Shown one piece after another: positions 8,940 through 17,548 of a DNA stretch of 64,000 nucleotides; positions within the stretch are counted from its first letter, which is position 1, and each line of letters begins with the position of its first letter. The DNA is taken from contig PBKS01000015.1 of assembly GCA_002722155.1 (NCBI GenBank), forward strand, positions 1 to 64,000, given 5' to 3'. This DNA is from Chloroflexota bacterium (lineage in GTDB: Bacteria > Chloroflexota > Dehalococcoidia > Lucifugimonadales > UBA826). Made by a program: the position numbers and the translations under genes. A model generated the notes under the pieces. It was given only the letters and a program-made list of their open reading frames with translations. It was not told the DNA's origin and did not search any database.

Positions 8940-10223
8940 ATGACCCAATCATCGGAAAACCAAAATACTGATCATAAGGTGACGACTGACCGAAATCCTA
9001 TCCGAAAAATTAAAGTATCCAACATGTTGGATACTCTTTCATATCGAGATTTTAGATGGGTTTGGATAGGGTCATTTGTGTCTTTCATGGCAATGAATAT
9101 GCAAATGATTACTAGGAGTTGGCTGATTTTAAGGGTCACAGATGATTCTCCCTTGGCACTTACATTAGTTACATTAACTTTTGCTTTGCCTATGACCGTG
9201 GTGGCTCCCTTTGCTGGAGCTTTGGCAGATCGTTTCTCTAGAAAAAATTTAATCATTTTCAGTCAAATTGGTAGTGCTCTTTTTACCTTATTGCTTGGGA
9301 CACTTGATTTCATTGGTGTTGTGACTTTCTGGCATATAATGCTCATCGGAATTTTTAATGGCTCACTAATGTCCATAAATATGCCTAGTCGTCAAGCAAT
9401 CATCTCTGACATCGTCCCGGATTCAAAATTAATGAATGCCATTTCTCTTAATTTTTCCAGTATGAACTTAACTCGAATCGCCGGTCCTGCTCTGGCCGGT
9501 TTCTTAATTTTGCTATTTGATACATCTGGGGTATTTTTCGTAATCGCGGTGATTTATGTCTTCGCTGCAATCACGATTGGAATGGTTCATTACGCGCCAA
9601 ATAGAAAAATCAAAACTGGAAAAAATGTCGGAGAAGATGTGCTCGAGGGCATACGCTATGTATTTAGAATACCTTCACTGCGAGGGTTGTTTGTTATGTC
9701 GTTTATCCCAGTCATATTCGGATTCTCTTTCATGGCTCTAATCCCGGCGTGGGCAAGGGAGGCGCTAGCAATCGAATCTGACGGTTTGGGAATCTTACTG
9801 ATGTTAATGGGCATAGGCGCGACTATCGGAACACTCCTACTCGCATCTATAGGAAACATGCCGAGAAGGGGAATGGTAATGCTTGGAGCTTCCGTAGCTT
9901 GGGGGATCAGTTTGGCTATATTTGCACAACTGACCTCTTTCACAATAGCAATTCCTTTTCTTATTTTTATTGGGTTGACCAGTTCCCTGTATATGTCACT
10001 GAACATGACTATGGTGCAAACTAAGGCAGATCCTGAAATGCGAGGACGCACCATGAGCATCTCTATGATGACCTTTGGTATGATGCCTTTGAGCGCTGTA
10101 CCATTCGGCACTTTAGCGGAACAAATAGGTACTGCGGATTCTTTGACTATCAGTGGAATTCTCCTTGCTTTATTTACCATCGGCTTTGCTATAACTAACA
10201 AAAATTTCAGAAAAATGGATTAA
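8940..10223 (+). CDS. MFS transporter, probable efflux type
   Basis: A 427-residue, about 12-TM major facilitator of the enterobactin-exporter/multidrug type (MFS_3-like). The motif-A loop between TM2 and TM3 reads GALADRFSRKNL. TM1 begins at FRWVWIGSF. The open frame has two plausible starts: ATG at 8940, or Met29 at 9024, which lies in the centre of a 22-bp perfect palindrome (9014-9035). The second start places the protein directly at the usual family N-terminus, but neither has a good ribosome binding site. The stop is 6 bp before the phosphotriesterase-like gene, so the two are likely co-transcribed. The cargo is unknown. Confidence 0.85.
   Translation: MTQSSENQNTDHKVTTDRNPIRKIKVSNMLDTLSYRDFRWVWIGSFVSFMAMNMQMITRSWLILRVTDDSPLALTLVTLTFALPMTVVAPFAGALADRFSRKNLIIFSQIGSALFTLLLGTLDFIGVVTFWHIMLIGIFNGSLMSINMPSRQAIISDIVPDSKLMNAISLNFSSMNLTRIAGPALAGFLILLFDTSGVFFVIAVIYVFAAITIGMVHYAPNRKIKTGKNVGEDVLEGIRYVFRIPSLRGLFVMSFIPVIFGFSFMALIPAWAREALAIESDGLGILLMLMGIGATIGTLLLASIGNMPRRGMVMLGASVAWGISLAIFAQLTSFTIAIPFLIFIGLTSSLYMSLNMTMVQTKADPEMRGRTMSISMMTFGMMPLSAVPFGTLAEQIGTADSLTISGILLALFTIGFAITNKNFRKMD
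9014..9035. repeat. 22-bp perfect palindrome at the MFS gene start
   Basis: AGTATCCAACA followed by its exact reverse complement, centred on the CATG that contains Met29 of the MFS frame. As DNA it could bind a dimeric repressor. As RNA it would fold into a 9-bp stem with the AUG in a 4-nt loop. No other copy was noticed in the window. Confidence 0.8.
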
Positions 10224-10229
10224 TCGAAT

Positions 10230-11282
10230 ATGACTAAGGTAGATCAAGAAGGTAAAATCCAAACAGTCTTAGGGCTAATAGACCCTAAAGACCTAGGATT
10301 AACAATGACTCATGAGCATCTACTCATAGATTTCTCTGTTATGTTTAACCCGACGCCGGATGTAACCACACAGAGAATGGCTCATGCACCTGTTTCCATG
10401 GAAAATCTGGGGTGGATAAGACAATATTGCTACAGCAACCTAGACAACCTTCTCGTACTCGACGAAGACACAGCCATAGAAGAGGCCATGTTGTATCAAA
10501 GGCATGGCGGAGGGGCGATAGTTGACGCAACAACCATTGGAATTGGCAGGGACCCTTTGGCTCTTGCAAGAATTTCTAGAGGCGCTGGTGTCCACGTAGT
10601 AATGGGAGCTGGGTACTATGTCCACGCGGCTCAACCAAAGCAAATAAATGAAATAGATGAGAATGATATATATCGAGAAATTACGAAGGATATTCAAATT
10701 GGTGTAGGTAACACCGGCATCAAAGCTGGCATAATCGGGGAAATTGGTTGCACTTGGCCACTTATGCCAAACGAAATAAAAGTGTTGAAAGCCTCTGCCC
10801 GCGCCCAGTTAGAAACGGGAGCTTCAATCCTAATCCATCCCGGTCGAGATGAAAAAGCACCTATTGAGATCCTTGAGATACTCGCAGATTCAGGTGCCAA
10901 CCTTTCCAGAGTGATAATGGGACATTTAGACCGTACAGTATCTTCAATAGATACATTGAAGGAATTGGGTGATACCGGATGTGTCCTTGAATGGGATCTT
11001 TTTGGAAATGAAGTATCTTTTTACCAGCCTTCTGATTTTGACATGCCTAGCGATGCAGAAAGATTAAAATTCATCAGGCATATGATAGACATTGGTCTAG
11101 GCGACCGCATTGTCATATCTCACGATATTTGCACAAAACACCGCCTAGTAAAGTACGGTGGCCACGGATACGGTTACATACCTGAACATATCATTCCACG
11201 AATGCGAAATAAAAACTTTGACGAATCCGAAATAAAAGCTATAACCGAAAAAAACCCTGCACGTTTACTGACAATTAATTAG
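10230..11282 (+). CDS. Phosphotriesterase-family metal-dependent hydrolase
   Basis: A 350-residue amidohydrolase-superfamily TIM barrel of the PTE/PHP (phosphotriesterase homology) type. The binuclear metal ligands can be placed: His28 and His30 (THEHL), bridging Glu171 (IIGEIG, where true PTE has a carboxylated Lys), His203 (LIHPGR), His232 (MGHLDRT) and Asp299 (ISHDICTKH). Relatives act as lactonases, phosphotriesterases or unknown esterases. The Glu bridge points away from the organophosphate enzymes and toward PHP-like or lactonase members. It starts 6 bp after the MFS stop, so the two are probably one transcript, and ends 3 bp from the convergent VOC gene. Confidence 0.88.
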   Translation: MTKVDQEGKIQTVLGLIDPKDLGLTMTHEHLLIDFSVMFNPTPDVTTQRMAHAPVSMENLGWIRQYCYSNLDNLLVLDEDTAIEEAMLYQRHGGGAIVDATTIGIGRDPLALARISRGAGVHVVMGAGYYVHAAQPKQINEIDENDIYREITKDIQIGVGNTGIKAGIIGEIGCTWPLMPNEIKVLKASARAQLETGASILIHPGRDEKAPIEILEILADSGANLSRVIMGHLDRTVSSIDTLKELGDTGCVLEWDLFGNEVSFYQPSDFDMPSDAERLKFIRHMIDIGLGDRIVISHDICTKHRLVKYGGHGYGYIPEHIIPRMRNKNFDESEIKAITEKNPARLLTIN

Positions 11283-11285
11283 AAA

Positions 11286-11681
11286 TTAAACCAAAACTCC
11301 AAATCCTGATTTTGTACAAATTTCAATTCGGTTTCCTTCAGGATCGGCCAGGAAAAAAACTCTCTGACCGTCATTCCTCGTTGTAATGTCGGTGGTCGCG
11401 ATCCCCTGTTGATGAACTTGCTCATTAGCAGCCTCGATATCGTCAACTTCAAAAGCCCCATGGTGTGATGGTGTAGAAGGGCCATCGGGAGTTTCAACAA
11501 TATGTACCATGGCCCCACTTGGCAATTGAAGCCATATGATATGTTCAGCATCGACTTGCTTAGGTATTTGCTTAACTCCAAGAACATCTATCCAAAACTT
11601 GGCCGCTTTTTCTTTATCTAGGACGTTATAAGTAACATGATTAACCGCCTTCAACCTGACACGATCTTCTGTTAGGCTCAT
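11286..11681 (-). CDS. VOC (glyoxalase/dioxygenase fold) protein
   Basis: A 131-residue vicinal-oxygen-chelate protein with two beta-alpha-beta-beta-beta modules. The N-terminal NHVTYNVLDKEKAAKFWIDVLGV and the C-terminal HGAFEVDDIEAANEQ...GQRVFFLADPEGNRIEI are the classic halves. Metal-ligand candidates are the His at the first strand (about 15), the His in HHGAFEV, and the Glu in NRIEI. AGAGG is 6 nt before the ATG. Members include glyoxalase I, epimerases and extradiol dioxygenases. The small size suggests an isomerase or lyase type, with unknown substrate. Confidence 0.85.
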   Translation of the reverse strand: MSLTEDRVRLKAVNHVTYNVLDKEKAAKFWIDVLGVKQIPKQVDAEHIIWLQLPSGAMVHIVETPDGPSTPSHHGAFEVDDIEAANEQVHQQGIATTDITTRNDGQRVFFLADPEGNRIEICTKSGFGVLV

Positions 11682-11777
11682 TTCAATCCTCTCTGATATT
11701 ATGCTCTGTGCTTCTATGTACTAAACCAAATCCAACCATATTAGTAACAATAAAAAAAGTCCAACTAGGAGAATCTA

Positions 11778-12245
11778 ATGGGAACAATAGAAGATAGAAT
11801 CCAAGAATTGGGGATTCAATTACCAAATTCACCGGCTCCCGTTGCAAATTACGTGCCGGTGGTGAGGACAGGAAATCTTATATATCTATCAGGGGTTGGA
11901 CCAGCTCCAAAACCAGACGGAACCGAATATAAAGGAAAACTCGGAGGTACGTTAGAAGTAGAAGAAGGATATGATGCAGCCAGACTGACCGCAGTCAATC
12001 TAGTTGCACGGCTAAAAGGATATTTAGGCGAATTAGACAGAGTGATCCAAATAGTGAAACTCCTTTCTCTTGTAAATTCAGTGCCGGATTTCACTGAACC
12101 TCCCGCTGTTACAAATGGGTGCTCCGATCTCCTCGTTGAAATTTTTGGCGATAAAGGTCGCCATGCGAGGTCAGCAGTTGGGGTGGCCACACTACCAGGT
12201 GGGATGCCGATAGAAATCGAAATGATTGCAGAAATATCTGATTAA
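11778..12245 (+). CDS. RidA/YjgF-family enamine/imine deaminase
   Basis: A 155-residue RidA-superfamily protein. Relatives hydrolyse reactive enamine or imine intermediates released by PLP enzymes. The sequence shows the N-terminal PVANYVPVVRTGNLIYLSGVGP and the middle LGELDRVIQIVKLLSLVNSVPDF. The C-terminus (ARSAVGVATLPGGMPIEIEMIA) has the family Gly-Pro region altered to LPGGMPIEIE, as in the longer YjgH-like branch, and lacks the strict RidA arginine context. AGGAG is 7 nt before the ATG. It lies 19 bp before the S51 peptidase gene and is probably co-transcribed. Confidence 0.85.
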   Translation: MGTIEDRIQELGIQLPNSPAPVANYVPVVRTGNLIYLSGVGPAPKPDGTEYKGKLGGTLEVEEGYDAARLTAVNLVARLKGYLGELDRVIQIVKLLSLVNSVPDFTEPPAVTNGCSDLLVEIFGDKGRHARSAVGVATLPGGMPIEIEMIAEISD

Positions 12246-12264
12246 CCGGCGGATTGTTGGACAT

Positions 12265-12924
12265 ATGGACAACTTAATCCTAGTAGGAGGCGGTGAATTC
12301 AAGGAAGAGTGCATCTCAATGGACACTTACCTACTCGAGAGGTTGGATAAGCCGAACCCCAGGGTGGCAATCATTCCAACTGCCGCCGCCTACCAGCAAC
12401 CTCAAAAGGCCGCAGAAAATGGTGTGAGGTACTTTAATTCTCTCGGAGCAGAAGCAGATTCAATAATGATCCTCAGCCGGGAAGATGCACAAGACGGTAA
12501 ATATCCAATGAAACTCTCTGAGATAGATCTTATTTATTTCACAGGGGGAAACCCTCAGTATCTACTAACATCTTTGAAGCAAACAGTATTCATGGAAGCT
12601 ATAATCTCCTCTATTGCCAAAGGTGTATTTTTAGTAGGCTCAAGTGCAGGAGCAATGATCTTAGGCAGTAAAATGAGATACGGGAACTGGATGACTGGAC
12701 TGGGGTTAATTTCGAATACCGCCATAATGCCGCACCATGAAAAAAGTACCCCTGAAAGCATATTATCCGAAAGTCACTCTGAACTCGCAACAGGCACCAG
12801 AATCATAGGCATCGACTCCGCCACTGGTGTTTTTTTAAACAGTGGCGAAGTCATAATACTGGGTGCCGGTAAAGCAGTTTTTTATTCTGAAAACGAATAC
12901 CAAATAATTAGATCAAATTCATAA
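12265..12924 (+). CDS. Peptidase S51 family (cyanophycinase/dipeptidase E-like)
   Basis: A 219-residue S51-family protein. The nucleophile is Ser127 in VGSSAGAMILG. Ahead of it is YFTGGNPQYL (91-100), and after it come MPHHEKS and IIGIDSATGVFL. S51 enzymes cleave beta-aspartyl-arginine (cyanophycinase) or Asp-X dipeptides (PepE). The length is nearer PepE, while the LVGGGEF start and GIDSATG resemble cyanophycinase-like proteins. The ATG at 12265 is preferred because the protein then starts at the first beta strand. A TTG at 12226 is in frame but overlaps ridA. No cyanophycin synthetase is seen nearby. Confidence 0.82.
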   Translation: MDNLILVGGGEFKEECISMDTYLLERLDKPNPRVAIIPTAAAYQQPQKAAENGVRYFNSLGAEADSIMILSREDAQDGKYPMKLSEIDLIYFTGGNPQYLLTSLKQTVFMEAIISSIAKGVFLVGSSAGAMILGSKMRYGNWMTGLGLISNTAIMPHHEKSTPESILSESHSELATGTRIIGIDSATGVFLNSGEVIILGAGKAVFYSENEYQIIRSNS

Positions 12925-12937
12925 TTATGACAATCAA

Positions 12938-13282
12938 TTAAGAATCCAAATTTATCTTCATACCATCATTAACCAAAGACTCTACAGTGTTCCCGTCAAC
13001 CAGATGGTCTTTGACAATAGTTTCCACGTCATCCGGATTGGCGATATACCAGGTGCCTTCATTTCCTGGCCCATAGACAATCATGCTGCATTGATCAGTT
13101 TCACATTTCCTGTGCTGGCTCGTGCATCCGACGCTAGAAACATACACGCTGCTTCTCAAGCCGTATTTAGAAAGTATTTCCACAACTTTTTGTTTTACCT
13201 CTGCCCCACCTTTATTACCACAGTGAATTCCATCATCGCGTTCAACATCACAAACCAAAATATGATTCTTAAATTCAGGCAT
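12938..13282 (-). CDS. Thioredoxin-fold [2Fe-2S] ferredoxin
   Basis: A 114-residue TRX-like ferredoxin resembling NuoE C-termini and Aquifex-type Fd. Cysteines are at 11, 21, 53, 60 and 65. The segment GCTSQHRKCETDQCSMIVYG then a wTWY strand and DDVETIVKDHLVDG match the family end. Four cysteines bind the cluster, and the fifth (probably 53 or 60) is extra. AGGAG is 7 nt before the ATG at 13282; the frame extends further upstream but without a ribosome binding site. It is a single gene convergent with the S51 peptidase. Its redox partner is unknown; KorAB further along the window lacks a ferredoxin gene. Confidence 0.8.
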   Translation of the reverse strand: MPEFKNHILVCDVERDDGIHCGNKGGAEVKQKVVEILSKYGLRSSVYVSSVGCTSQHRKCETDQCSMIVYGPGNEGTWYIANPDDVETIVKDHLVDGNTVESLVNDGMKINLDS

Positions 13283-13409
13283 AGTTATTCTCCTAGTTAA
13301 TCTTAGTTCCACTTCAAAAAAGATTCTAACAGCCTTATTTTTTGGTAACAAATTAACTTAAAAGTAAATGCATGTTAATGTAGTCAAAATTTAAATCAGG
13401 GATGTGGAT

Positions 13410-14183
13410 ATGTGCGCAAATAAAAATACCGGAAGATTAACTGGGAAAGTGGCCCTTGTAACAGGCGCGAAATCGGGCATAGGAAAGGCCTGTGTAGATA
13501 GATTTATAGAAGAGGGAGCCAATGTTGTCGCAGCCGATATAACAATACCTAACACGGACTCATCAGAACCTAACAGAATTTTACCAATATCAGGTGACGT
13601 TACTAAAACAAATGATGCAGCTGAAATGGTGAACAAGGCCAAGGAAACATATGGAAAACTCGATATTTTAGTTAACAGTGCCGGAATAAGTAGTAGGAAT
13701 GCATACGAGGAAGAAGAAGATCCAGAAAAAATATGGGACCGAGTGATAGAGGTAAATTTAAAAGGAACCTACTTGGTTTCCAAACATGCAGTACCCGAAA
13801 TGGAGATAAATGGAAGCGGTTCTATCGTAAATTTAGCCTCAATCAACGGCCTTGTTGGATATCCGGTCGGAATTGGGGGTGGTTTTAATGCTTATCCTCC
13901 ATCAAAAGGTGGGGTAATTCAATTTACTAAAACGCTGGCAAACGATATGGCATCAAAAAATATAAGGGTTAATTGTCTTTGCCCTGGGTATGTTGAAACT
14001 AACCTTACAGAATCTCTCACTAACAATGAATTGATTTTTCAACAGCTAAAGGATTTACATCCTATGGGTAGGCTGGGGAGACCTGAAGAAATTGCAAACG
14101 CTGCCTTATTTCTGGCTTCTGATGAAGCATCCTTTATTACAGGTTCGTCTCTCGTTATCGACGGGGGGTATACCTCTCAATAA
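13410..14183 (+). CDS. SDR-family oxidoreductase
   Basis: A 257-residue classical short-chain dehydrogenase/reductase with an intact active site. It has TGAKSGIG (18-25) for NAD(P), NSAG (89-92), Ser144, Tyr162 and Lys166 (YPPSK), then CPGYVETN and the C-terminal SSLVIDGGYTSQ. The start at 13410 is preferred, with AGGGA 7 nt upstream; a GTG two codons earlier is possible. It resembles 3-oxoacyl-ACP reductase and glucose dehydrogenase relatives. It is a single gene and the substrate cannot be inferred. Confidence 0.9.
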   Translation: MCANKNTGRLTGKVALVTGAKSGIGKACVDRFIEEGANVVAADITIPNTDSSEPNRILPISGDVTKTNDAAEMVNKAKETYGKLDILVNSAGISSRNAYEEEEDPEKIWDRVIEVNLKGTYLVSKHAVPEMEINGSGSIVNLASINGLVGYPVGIGGGFNAYPPSKGGVIQFTKTLANDMASKNIRVNCLCPGYVETNLTESLTNNELIFQQLKDLHPMGRLGRPEEIANAALFLASDEASFITGSSLVIDGGYTSQ

Positions 14184-14200
14184 TTAACAGTAGATACGAT

Positions 14201-14944
14201 TTACCTAACGGTTTTGAACACTCTAACCCTGCTTTTATAAATTTCCCCGCTCAATAATTTCAAGGCATCACTATTAGGCTCATCTACATTGATCAACCTT
14301 GACATGATTTTCCCATCAAAATTATCAAGAAATCCACACCTTTTTTTAAACCCATTCAAAGTATGCTTTTCCCCCCCGAGGAAAAGGTAATCTATATCTT
14401 GGATTCTTGGTTCCAATATCCGTTTGGACACTTCGCAGACTTTGTCATATAACTCTCGAATCAACCTTTCTCGACTTCTTTCAAATCTTCTCTGAGAAGA
14501 ACCTCCAGCCTTGTGGCGATTTTTCATTCGCCGACCTTCTGTTTTGGTATCGATCAACTCCTGACCTTCCATTAGTGCGACTGCATATCGTCCCAATCTA
14601 ACCAAAATAACCGCTACCAATTTGGGCACCTCAAATACATCCTCCAGAAGTAAAGTATCCTGATCCTGCGTAATTGCATCCATTGTAAAAGGAAGGGGCG
14701 GTTCTATTACTGTCAGCTCCTCTTCTCGTCTAAACAGGACCATTCCTGTATCGCTAGAGCCAACCTCGTTTACAACAGCTTCTATGACCGGCCCAGCGAT
14801 CTTTGGAGTTACAGATTTATTTTCCTCAAAATTAGCTGCAAGATAAACAGTTCGGTCTGTATAAGTATTTTCAGCCAAGTCATCTAGATGTTTAAAGAGT
14901 GATTCTTTCGAAAGCCAGTTATCACTTGTTTGAACTATCTGCAT
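14201..14944 (-). CDS. VLRF1-type peptidyl-tRNA release factor (acVLRF1-like)
   Basis: A 247-residue protein of the eRF1/Vms1-like (VLRF1) group described from Actinobacteria and Chloroflexi. The key sequence is the basic loop with GGSSQRRFERSRERL (147-161). It corresponds to the GGxSQxR motif whose Gln (here Gln151) is equivalent to the catalytic glutamine of Vms1/ANKZF1, which frees stalled peptides from tRNA on the large subunit. The N-terminal half has mixed alpha/beta character (RTVYLAANFEE, MVLFRREEELTVIEPPLP). The C-terminal half (IDYLFLGGEKHTLNGFKK, IMSRLINVDEP) resembles an eRF1 domain-2/3 fold. A role in ribosome rescue or quality control is inferred from the family. It is alone between an SDR (convergent) and a hydrolase. 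Confidence 0.75.
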   Translation of the reverse strand: MQIVQTSDNWLSKESLFKHLDDLAENTYTDRTVYLAANFEENKSVTPKIAGPVIEAVVNEVGSSDTGMVLFRREEELTVIEPPLPFTMDAITQDQDTLLLEDVFEVPKLVAVILVRLGRYAVALMEGQELIDTKTEGRRMKNRHKAGGSSQRRFERSRERLIRELYDKVCEVSKRILEPRIQDIDYLFLGGEKHTLNGFKKRCGFLDNFDGKIMSRLINVDEPNSDALKLLSGEIYKSRVRVFKTVR

Positions 14945-14970
14945 TTGAATTTTCCGGGTGTTTTTCTTAC

Positions 14971-16953
14971 TTATTTACTGGCACTATATTCATCATATTT
15001 TTGTTCACAAACATGAACAATATTTTCAAAGTCTTCCTCTAAAATATATCTTTCCTCAATTAGTGTCCGAGTCGCCTCCCGTACCTTGCGTATATAACTT
15101 TCCTTACTGTCGTAAAGACTCTCGATGGAAGGCCTCGGATCTCCTTTTTCTTCCTTTTCGATATCTGTCGGAGGCAGTGGCACTGTCCATCCAGCCAACC
15201 CGCCAGTTATTCCAATAAAAAGACCCTCATTTCCAATTAATGGATGCCTAGTGTTCCAGCCCGTATTAGTGGTTACAGGGACGCTAACATCAGGAAGACG
15301 TATACCTGCTATTTCATTCAAAGTCTGGTCCACATCAGAAACGAATGCTGGATATGTTTCACCTTGATCAGGAGGAAGCTTAATTGTTCTACCCAAGTGC
15401 TGTTCGTTGCCATAGTCAAGTCTCATTGGGTTCAATACTCGATCCGGAAGTCTGATTCCAGGAATTCCCGCGAATTTTCCAATAAGATCTTTTGTCTCAA
15501 CTGCTGATCCATCATCCTGTCTAGGGTGACTACTTGGTGGTGGTTCATTTTTACCCTTAACCCAGTCATTCATATTGGATAAACATCCTCTCAATATAGG
15601 AGTGTAATTGACTCCATTAAAAGGCAAGTTTCCTCTAACTGAATCTGAATCTCTAACCGTCTCTAAAGGATACTTACCTGAACCATGTTGAGTACCAGAG
15701 AAATGATAGCGCCTCACATTTTTATGCTCCAGGGCATCACTATTATTATCAATATTGGTATGGATTAAAGCAGCGTCCCCTCGCCAATACTCAGCTGAAC
15801 TGTTTGTAAACATTATTTTCGGGACATTTTCTTGGTCAATCATTCGATCAAGCAAACCGCCTTGCTTTCCTGCTATGGAATCCTTCTGTCTAGTATCCGT
15901 GAAAGGGAAAAGCTCTGGCATAATGTAACAAACATCCTTGGAGGGTTGTCCGAAACGTAGATTAAATTCTCCACGCATCCCTCCACCAACATGAGCAATT
16001 ATCCCATCCATACTTGGCCTAGATGATTCATCAAGATTCATTCCGGTGTGTATGTATTGCCTGAGAAACCTACCGGTCTGAGATACTCCATAGGATATTG
16101 CATGGTCTATATTCCCTTCAAGCAGGTTGCCATCTTCCTCCGAAGCATACTTAATAAAGGAGCAAATATCCCTGACTGCAGCAAACCCAAGACCAACAAT
16201 ACGACTCCCTTTCGCCGTATAAACCAATTTATATATCCTACCTAGTTCAAATCCTCCTTGAAGGTGGACATGAGAAGCATCTGGTTCAACTTCAGAATCC
16301 TCCACTCTAACAAGGGACCACTTCTCTCTGTCAATAATTTTAGGAGTCCCATTCGGCTGATCTTGAACCATTAACTCTGCTTCTAGCTCAGCTTCATCAG
16401 CTGCAGAATTTTTCAAATGATACCGGTCAGCAAGAGGAAACACAGAAGTATCAATATTGGCTTGATACTGATTCATAATTTTTCCAGTTAGTTGCTCCCC
16501 GTTTAAATATGCCTCTGGCACTGAAAGACCTATTAATCCTGGAATATCTGGGACATCCGCTTGCCATCCACAGAACATCACCGTGTAACCCTCTTTCATT
16601 AGGAAGCCATTACCAGAATCAATAGGCGAACTAGGATCTAGGGGCCTATCCGCGCTATTAAAACCAGCTAATACCGTCTTATTACCCCTATTCACTACGT
16701 CCAAGAGCATTGTCCCATTTCCTTTAATAGGATCGGACGGAGTCAGGATCAGAAAATCCGCCGAAAACTCAACTTTACCATTGATGTTGCGAGGTGCTAA
16801 TTGAATATCGACTATCCTCACGTTAGCTTCAGAGAACGGGTCTACCTCGAAGTGCACTTTTCCGATGAGTTGATCATAAGTACCAATATCACCATATTCC
16901 TTCCCGTTTTCAAGTAACGCTCTATTTTCTATTACGAAGCGACTTACAGTCAT
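14971..16953 (-). CDS. Large alpha/beta-hydrolase-domain protein (PF20091-like)
   Basis: A 660-residue protein of the uncharacterised alpha/beta hydrolase domain family. The likely nucleophile is Ser291 in YGVSQTGRFLRQYIH. After it come GGMRGEFNLRFG, KIMFTNSSAEYWRGDAALIH and RRYHFSGTQHGSG, which probably carry the acid and base. The N-terminal third is beta-rich (FVIENRALLENGKEYG; GKVHFEVDPFSEANVRIVDIQLAPRN). There is no signal peptide when started at 16953, where GAGGAGG is 6 nt upstream; an upstream Met 37 codons earlier lacks one. It is divergent from rpiB across 134 bp. The substrate is unknown. Confidence 0.82.
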   Translation of the reverse strand: MTVSRFVIENRALLENGKEYGDIGTYDQLIGKVHFEVDPFSEANVRIVDIQLAPRNINGKVEFSADFLILTPSDPIKGNGTMLLDVVNRGNKTVLAGFNSADRPLDPSSPIDSGNGFLMKEGYTVMFCGWQADVPDIPGLIGLSVPEAYLNGEQLTGKIMNQYQANIDTSVFPLADRYHLKNSAADEAELEAELMVQDQPNGTPKIIDREKWSLVRVEDSEVEPDASHVHLQGGFELGRIYKLVYTAKGSRIVGLGFAAVRDICSFIKYASEEDGNLLEGNIDHAISYGVSQTGRFLRQYIHTGMNLDESSRPSMDGIIAHVGGGMRGEFNLRFGQPSKDVCYIMPELFPFTDTRQKDSIAGKQGGLLDRMIDQENVPKIMFTNSSAEYWRGDAALIHTNIDNNSDALEHKNVRRYHFSGTQHGSGKYPLETVRDSDSVRGNLPFNGVNYTPILRGCLSNMNDWVKGKNEPPPSSHPRQDDGSAVETKDLIGKFAGIPGIRLPDRVLNPMRLDYGNEQHLGRTIKLPPDQGETYPAFVSDVDQTLNEIAGIRLPDVSVPVTTNTGWNTRHPLIGNEGLFIGITGGLAGWTVPLPPTDIEKEEKGDPRPSIESLYDSKESYIRKVREATRTLIEERYILEEDFENIVHVCEQKYDEYSASK

Positions 16954-17010
16954 GGTTAACCTCCTCGAACTTAAAAATGATTCTAACATTAGAAATTTGT
17001 GGGTAGAACG

Positions 17011-17040
17011 TTGACTGCAATATAGATGGAATCCTAAACT
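17011..17040 (+). promoter_or_regulatory. Candidate promoter for rpiB
   Basis: TTGACT (17011-17016), an 18-bp spacer and TAAACT (17035-17040) lie about 50 bp before the rpiB start in the divergent gap. The same -35/-10 combination and spacing is seen before the MaoC gene (47257-47286). Confidence 0.4.
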
Positions 17041-17087
17041 CTTTGTGTAAATTAAATAAGACAATAGTGCAACTGGAGGTAAGACTG

Positions 17088-17540
17088 ATGAGAATTTCAG
17101 TTGCCGCCGACCATAATGGTTACGAATTAAAAAACGAAATAAAAAAACTACTAAGACAAAACGGCCATGAGGTTATTGATATAGGACCTCATTCCATGGA
17201 TCCTTTGGATGATTATCCAGATTACGCAAAACCTTTAGCGAATAGTGTGTCTACTGGAGATACAGAACGAGGAATTATGGTTTGTGGTAGTGGGGTAGGG
17301 GCTTCTGTAGCTGCTAACAAAGTGAAAGGTATTCGAGCGGCGGTGTGTCACGACATATATTCTGCTCACCAGGGTGTTGAGCACGACAACATGAACGTCC
17401 TCTGTTTAGGTTCACGAATCGTCGGAAGTGAAGTCGTTAGAGAATTAGTCTCTGCATTCACATCTGCAAAATATACAAATGAAGAAAGACACGCTCGAAG
17501 ATTAGGTAAAGTGATAGATATGGAAAACAATTTCAGATAA
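17088..17540 (+). CDS. rpiB: RpiB/LacA-family sugar-phosphate isomerase
   Basis: A 150-residue RpiB, which interconverts ribose 5-phosphate and ribulose 5-phosphate; some family members act on allose or galactose 6-phosphate. The catalytic thiol is Cys66 in GIMVCGSGVGASVAANK. Asp8 and His9 (AADHNG) bind the sugar and His99 lies in the EHDNMNVLCLG segment. The start at 17088 has GGAGG 7 nt before it and puts the protein at the first strand, giving normal length. It is convergent with the ThDP-domain gene. The neighbours do not reveal a pathway. Confidence 0.92.
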   Translation: MRISVAADHNGYELKNEIKKLLRQNGHEVIDIGPHSMDPLDDYPDYAKPLANSVSTGDTERGIMVCGSGVGASVAANKVKGIRAAVCHDIYSAHQGVEHDNMNVLCLGSRIVGSEVVRELVSAFTSAKYTNEERHARRLGKVIDMENNFR

Positions 17541-17548
17541 TTACGAAG

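Noticed and set aside
8689-8971. Short open frames on both strands in the SMP-30/MFS gap
   Set aside because: They have no ribosome binding site or domain, overlap known genes and show no codon pattern like the neighbours.
9656-10201. 181-codon minus-strand frame inside the MFS gene
   Set aside because: It is the shadow of a hydrophobic membrane protein gene, with no start signal or homology features.
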